A DNA stretch of 64,000 bases from CAZRIT01 sp964600225 (lineage in GTDB: Bacteria > Bacillota > Clostridia > Christensenellales > CAG-138), in the NCBI GenBank assembly GCA_964600225.1, contig CAZRIT010000002.1:1-64000 (forward strand), written 5' to 3'. How positions within the stretch are numbered: the stretch's first letter is position 1; each line of letters starts with the position of its first letter. The notes under the pieces were generated by a model, which had not been told where the DNA came from, searched no databases, and saw only the letters and a program-made list of their open reading frames with translations. Position numbers and translations under genes: made by a program. Shown here one piece after another: positions 63,204 through 64,000 of the stretch.

Positions 63204-64000
63204 ATGGCCATACGATTGATTGCGCTGGATATTGACGGCACTTTGACCAATACGCCAAACGAGATCAGCAGCGAGAACCTGCTGGCAATCCGCCGCGCAG
63301 AGGAGGCGGGGGTGATTGTTACGGTTGCCACGGGGCGCGGCTGTTGTGCAACCCGCCGCATCTGGTCGCTGATGAATCTGAAAAACTACGCCATACAGTT
63401 TGGCGGCGCATGGATTGTCGATACGCGCGATGAAAGCACGCTGTATATGGACGCCCTGTCGCACGAGATTGTGCAGCATGTGCTGCGCTATGCCGATGAA
63501 CTGGGCCAATGCGCCCTGATCTACCAGGGCGATACGGTGTTTTGCAAGACCGCGCATCCGTTTGCGCTCCGATATACCCAACGTGGCGGCATGCCCTTTG
63601 TGGTGGAACCCGATATCTGTAACCGCGTGTTCCATGGCGTGCCCAAGGTGCTGGTGTACGCCGACCCATCCGAGGAGGACGCCATCCGCGCAAAGATCAC
63701 AGCGCATCTGGATGGGCTGGCTTCGGTATCACGTTCCTCGCCCGGTTTTATTGAGATCAACGGGCTCTCGGCCAACAAGGGCCATGCGCTCAGCATTCTG
63801 GCTAAGCATCTTGGCATTGCGCAGCGGGAAACGGCGGCGCTGGGCGACAGCTATCTGGACATGCCCATGATGCAGTGGGCGGGCATTGGCGCGTGCGTCA
63901 GCGATGGGGTGGAGGACGCCAAGGCAGTTGCTGACGTCATCATTCCGCCATGCGACGAAAACGGCGTAGCGCATTTTATCGAACGGTACGTTTTGGGATA
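63204..64000 (+). CDS. Cof-type HAD-IIB family hydrolase (cut by window end)
   Basis: 265 codons are visible and no stop is reached. HAD motifs: LIALDIDGTLTN (catalytic Asp pair), VTVATGRG (motif II Thr), the IIB cap domain, the motif III lysine in GLSANKGHALSIL, and motif IV AALGDSYLDMPMM. These enzymes dephosphorylate sugar phosphates, flavin or other small metabolites; the substrate is not readable. AGAGGTG precedes the ATG, 11 nt after the proA stop. Only a few residues should be missing. Confidence 0.92.
   Translation, partial: MAIRLIALDIDGTLTNTPNEISSENLLAIRRAEEAGVIVTVATGRGCCATRRIWSLMNLKNYAIQFGGAWIVDTRDESTLYMDALSHEIVQHVLRYADELGQCALIYQGDTVFCKTAHPFALRYTQRGGMPFVVEPDICNRVFHGVPKVLVYADPSEEDAIRAKITAHLDGLASVSRSSPGFIEINGLSANKGHALSILAKHLGIAQRETAALGDSYLDMPMMQWAGIGACVSDGVEDAKAVADVIIPPCDENGVAHFIERYVLG

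Overview
The window looks like a scaffold from a GC-rich, anaerobic, spore-forming-lineage Clostridia (Firmicutes). The evidence is a set of sporulation genes (spoIVFA/FB, spoIIE, spoIIGA, sigE), pyruvate:ferredoxin oxidoreductase, the oxygen-sensitive class III ribonucleotide reductase with its activase, a pyrophosphate-type phosphofructokinase signature, and strong Shine-Dalgarno (SD) sites and sigma-A-like promoters. I cannot name the genus. Two runs of N (47905-47914 and 48513-48531) show that this is a gapped assembly. No tRNA, rRNA or CRISPR array was seen.

Layout. 1-5.1 kb: 3' end of ilvD, then a VanW-domain protein and a GH3 glycosidase on the minus strand. 5.3-9.6 kb: recX-nnr, then an amidohydrolase and alanine racemase. 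9.7-16.4 kb: the conserved Clostridia block spoIVFA-spoIVFB-radical SAM-DUF2344-rng-rplU-prp-rpmA, which lacks the usual following obg. 16.4-22.4 kb: GH13 glucosidase, a secreted SH3/nuclease-fold protein, a CarD regulator, and a PII-like protein with a cation antiporter. 22.5-31.5 kb: nifJ, serC-serA, nrdD-nrdG; two pairs of NrdR-like operators lie before nrdD. 31.6-38.8 kb: envelope genes (DacF-type carboxypeptidase, L,D-transpeptidase lipoprotein, polysaccharide deacetylase), an ADP-ribosylglycohydrolase and DegV. 38.9-42.8 kb: a minus-strand group of XRE membrane regulator, galactokinase, DUF819 permease and an acyltransferase-like pseudoenzyme. 43-46.8 kb: MsmK-type ABC ATPase, dTMP kinase-PFK pair, and a tiny operon of a cysteine-rich peptide with a ThiS/MoaD-like carrier. 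46.8-50.2 kb: a 0.9-kb mobile-element relic with terminal inverted repeats, inserted into the 3' end of the membrane gene that follows an ECF sigma factor. 50.3-55.0 kb: a membrane protein, spoIIE, spoIIGA, sigE. 55.1-64 kb: lysine-riboswitch-controlled NhaC transporter, RadC-like protein, sugar-nucleotide epimerase, WbqC protein, DEAD-box helicase, proA and a HAD hydrolase cut by the window end.

Points of most interest. (1) sigE has a frameshift before its sigma-4 region, and the ECF sigma factor has an in-frame amber codon in its recognition helix. (2) The mobile relic sits so precisely that removing it restores a plausible C-terminus of the interrupted gene. (3) Four genes have a -10 box ending exactly 6 nt before the ATG and lack an SD, which predicts leaderless mRNAs; two of them are divergent cell-wall genes sharing a 99-bp intergenic region. 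(4) The cysteine-rich peptide/sulfur-carrier pair has no recognised partner enzyme. (5) A helical domain appears to be shared between the GH3 C-terminus and the GH13 N-terminus. All calls come from reading the sequence; no database search was run.
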